NCBI GenBank assembly: GCA_023245695.1
Contig: JAHFJT010000047.1
Coordinates: 1-7,268, forward strand
Length of the DNA: 7,268 bases
From: Candidatus Peregrinibacteria bacterium
GTDB taxonomy: Bacteria > Patescibacteriota > Gracilibacteria > UBA1369 > UBA12463
Reading direction: 5' to 3'
Every line of letters starts with the position of its first letter. Positions within the stretch are counted from its first letter, which is position 1. The notes beneath the pieces are model-generated. The model saw only the letters and a program-made list of their open reading frames with translations. It had not been told where the DNA came from and ran no database searches. This document shows positions 6,305 to 7,268 of the stretch, piece by piece. The position numbers and the translations under genes are program-made.

Positions 6305-7155
6305 TCTCCAAATAAGCTCCCGCTTAACTTTTCGTAAAAAACTTTTTGAGATGAACCACCTTTTGGTTCTCCATCAGGCAGGTAATTTGGATTTTGAAAA
6401 AAGGCCGGGAATTCGTGACGGCTATTCGGTACTTGTGGTGGTTCATGTCCGTAAATTGCCACAACCTCGCTATTTGGTAGATTTATTAATGGCTTACAAT
6501 TGCGTAAATCTGGTCCGCGATCACAATCTTGACACCCTTTGGCTTCATAATATGTCTCTGTTTTTTTGTCATAATGACTATCATAATAATGCTGATTACC
6601 TGTCCACTCGCTTTGATAATCTGAATACAACTGAATACCCGACATAGTTGTATTGTATGCGCCCCTTGGTAGAGTAAGTCGAGTGCTGTTTTTATCTTTC
6701 GTGAGTTCATGGGGTCGCGCATTTTTGAGTGATTTTTCCAGCTTTTTTCCTGCATCTGGCCTTACTAATACATCGATTCCTGGGTATCGAGAGCTGTGAG
6801 TCAAAAGATCCATAATGTCACCGCCATTGAGCATGCGCCCTCTATAACTTACTCTATCGCTCTCGAGTTTTGCGTATTCTTTTGGCTCTAGGTCTTTTGG
6901 AAATTCACTTAAGCTCTTGAGATCCATAAGAATTCTATACATCTTTTGTCTGGCCAAAAGTTGGGCTGGCTTGAGGGACATGGCAAAATGCCCCATTCGC
7001 ATTTCCATATGTTTTAAATATTCTGCACCTTTCCTGTCTATTGCGGCCTGGATATTTGGCGGCAGAAGATGCCAGTATTGTTCCACCATTTGCTGATCGG
7101 AGAGCTGCTGGTCTTCTTTTTCTACATCAGGGAATCGGGTAGTTGAGAGTGCCAT
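6301..7155 (-). CDS. Hypothetical protein, 284 residues, family not recognised
   Basis: I do not recognise this protein. Its reality is supported by a full-length 284-codon frame, a near-consensus promoter upstream, and a stop that fits exactly against carB. The N-terminal 100 residues look helical and charged (for example PPNIQAAIDRKGAEYLKHM at 32-50). A middle part has SRYPGIDVLVRPDAG (122-136). Residues 176-205 are rich in tyrosine and histidine (HYYDSHYDKKTETYYEAK at 189-206). Three cysteines follow at C208, C211 and C220 (C-x2-C-x8-C), a possible metal or disulfide site. The C-terminus is rich in Pro, Asn and Gly. No signal peptide or membrane segment is visible, so it is probably cytosolic. 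The ATG at 7155 lacks a Shine-Dalgarno. Codon use differs from carB: 7 of 16 arginines are AGA/AGG against 2 of 46. This suggests a lineage-specific or acquired gene. Confidence 0.75.
   Translation of the reverse strand: MALSTTRFPDVEKEDQQLSDQQMVEQYWHLLPPNIQAAIDRKGAEYLKHMEMRMGHFAMSLKPAQLLARQKMYRILMDLKSLSEFPKDLEPKEYAKLESDRVSYRGRMLNGGDIMDLLTHSSRYPGIDVLVRPDAGKKLEKSLKNARPHELTKDKNSTRLTLPRGAYNTTMSGIQLYSDYQSEWTGNQHYYDSHYDKKTETYYEAKGCQDCDRGPDLRNCKPLINLPNSEVVAIYGHEPPQVPNSRHEFPAFFQNPNYLPDGEPKGGSSQKVFYEKLSGSLFGD
6313..6326. terminator. Weak bidirectional hairpin after the carB stop
   Basis: TAAGC (6313-6317), loop TCCC and GCTTA (6322-6326) form a 5-bp stem nine bases after the carB stop. A short TTTT follows two bases later on + (6329-6332). 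On the - strand the stem precedes TTATTT-like sequence near the orphan stop. It is short and only partly GC, so it is a poor intrinsic terminator. It is nevertheless the only candidate at this convergent junction, and it lies inside the orphan coding sequence. Confidence 0.25.
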
Positions 7156-7168
7156 TAGGGGATTTATA

Positions 7169-7183
7169 TAAGATGTTATCTTA
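7169..7183. repeat. Inverted repeat TAAGAT-GTT-ATCTTA at the orphan gene transcription start
   Basis: Two exact 6-bp arms surround a 3-bp centre. The predicted start of the leftward transcript (near 7182) falls at its upstream edge. It could therefore be a dimer-binding operator or a small hairpin at the very 5' end of the mRNA, about 14 nt before the ATG. It sits next to the tandem repeat at 7184-7203. Confidence 0.5.
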
Positions 7184-7203
7184 AGCTTACTGTAGCTTAC
7201 TGT
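7184..7203. repeat. Perfect 10-bp tandem direct repeat over the orphan promoter
   Basis: The unit AGCTTACTGT occurs twice with no gap (7184-7193 and 7194-7203). The period of 10 bp is about one helical turn, so two protein molecules would sit on the same DNA face. The copies cover the -10 box (7189-7194) and half of the spacer of the leftward promoter, a typical repressor position. The cognate regulator is unknown. Confidence 0.7.
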
Positions 7204-7217
7204 TGTTCCACTGTCAA
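7189..7217 (-). promoter_or_regulatory. Promoter of the orphan gene, TTGACA-N17-TACAGT
   Basis: Read on the minus strand, 7217-7212 is a perfect TTGACA and 7194-7189 is TACAGT (four of six matches to TATAAT), with the ideal 17-bp spacing. Transcription should begin near 7182, leaving a leader of about 27 nt before the ATG at 7155. The -10 box is overlapped by a tandem repeat and the start by an inverted repeat, so control by a DNA-binding protein is likely. A second AT-rich -10-like box (TATATAAAT, complement of about 7162-7170) lies too near the ATG to be preferred. Confidence 0.7.
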
Positions 7218-7221
7218 TCTT

Positions 7222-7250
7222 GTGACTTTTTAGCTTTGTTTTGCTATGCT
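7222..7250 (+). promoter_or_regulatory. Outward-facing promoter candidate for a gene beyond the right edge
   Basis: GTGACT (7222-7227, four of six matches to a -35) lies 17 bp from TATGCT (7245-7250), which is preceded by TG-C as an extended -10 (7242-7244). The spacer is T-rich. The form TGCTAT matches that of the bcp promoter in this window. Transcription would start near 7257 and run out of the window. Its target is not visible, and the element is back-to-back with the orphan promoter. Confidence 0.45.
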
Positions 7251-7268
7251 CCTATCATAGCCCCTTCC

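Noticed and set aside
6353..6369. GAACC-N7-GGTTC inverted repeat near the end of the orphan gene
   Set aside because: It is a short stem with a 7-base loop inside coding sequence and no adjacent T-run on either strand; a chance match is likely.
6291..6647. 118-codon open frame on +, starting inside the carB end
   Set aside because: It has no initiation signal and is antisense to the longer orphan frame, which has a good promoter. It could matter only if the minus-strand frame proved false.
1..7268. tRNA or rRNA genes, CRISPR arrays, insertion sequences, phage genes
   Set aside because: No cloverleaf with CCA-like end, no rRNA core motif, no regularly spaced repeats and no transposase or integrase motifs were found on either strand.

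Overview
The window carries six protein-coding genes on both strands and no rRNA, tRNA, CRISPR array or insertion sequence. From left to right they are: the 3' end of a PduO/MMAB-type cob(I)alamin adenosyltransferase gene (+, cut by the window edge); queG, epoxyqueuosine reductase (-); a DHH/DHHA1 phosphoesterase (+); a Bcp/PrxQ-type peroxiredoxin (+); carB, the carbamoyl-phosphate synthase large subunit (+); and an unrecognised 284-residue protein (-) with its own strong-looking promoter at the right end.

Organism: bacterial. The standard code fits every gene. TGA ends the adenosyltransferase at its expected C-terminus, so TGA is not recoded as in Gracilibacteria/Absconditabacteria. Base composition looks roughly balanced, and arginine in the conserved genes is mainly CGA/CGC/CGT. 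None of the five visible start codons has a Shine-Dalgarno sequence in range. carB belongs to the CAD/eukaryote-like class that is also found in Bacteroidetes. Weak Shine-Dalgarno use, TGNTATAAT-like extended -10 boxes and tight gene packing would fit a candidate-phylum (Patescibacteria/Peregrinibacteria-like) or Bacteroidetes-related genome. This is inference from recall, and the sequence alone does not settle the taxon.

Layout: the adenosyltransferase and queG converge and overlap by 62 bp, with a long imperfect hairpin at the overlap. Both are cobalamin genes: one makes the adenosylated cofactor and the other is a B12-containing Fe-S enzyme of tRNA queuosine synthesis. queG and the DHH gene diverge from a 62-bp spacer. 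The DHH, bcp and carB genes lie in the same direction with gaps of 84 and 68 bp. A near-consensus extended -10 promoter precedes bcp and a weaker one precedes carB, so they are probably separate units rather than one operon. carB and the orphan gene converge and share the palindrome TTAA as their two stop codons. No carA is present.

The right-hand 113 bp (7156-7268) is the most regulatory-looking stretch. It holds a TTGACA-N17-TACAGT promoter for the orphan gene, a perfect 10-bp tandem repeat over its -10 box, an inverted repeat at the predicted transcription start, and a second promoter pointing out of the window. Most of the window is housekeeping. The least explained parts are the orphan gene with this control region, the absence of Shine-Dalgarno sites, and the overlapping cobalamin gene pair. 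I see no convincing new multi-gene system.
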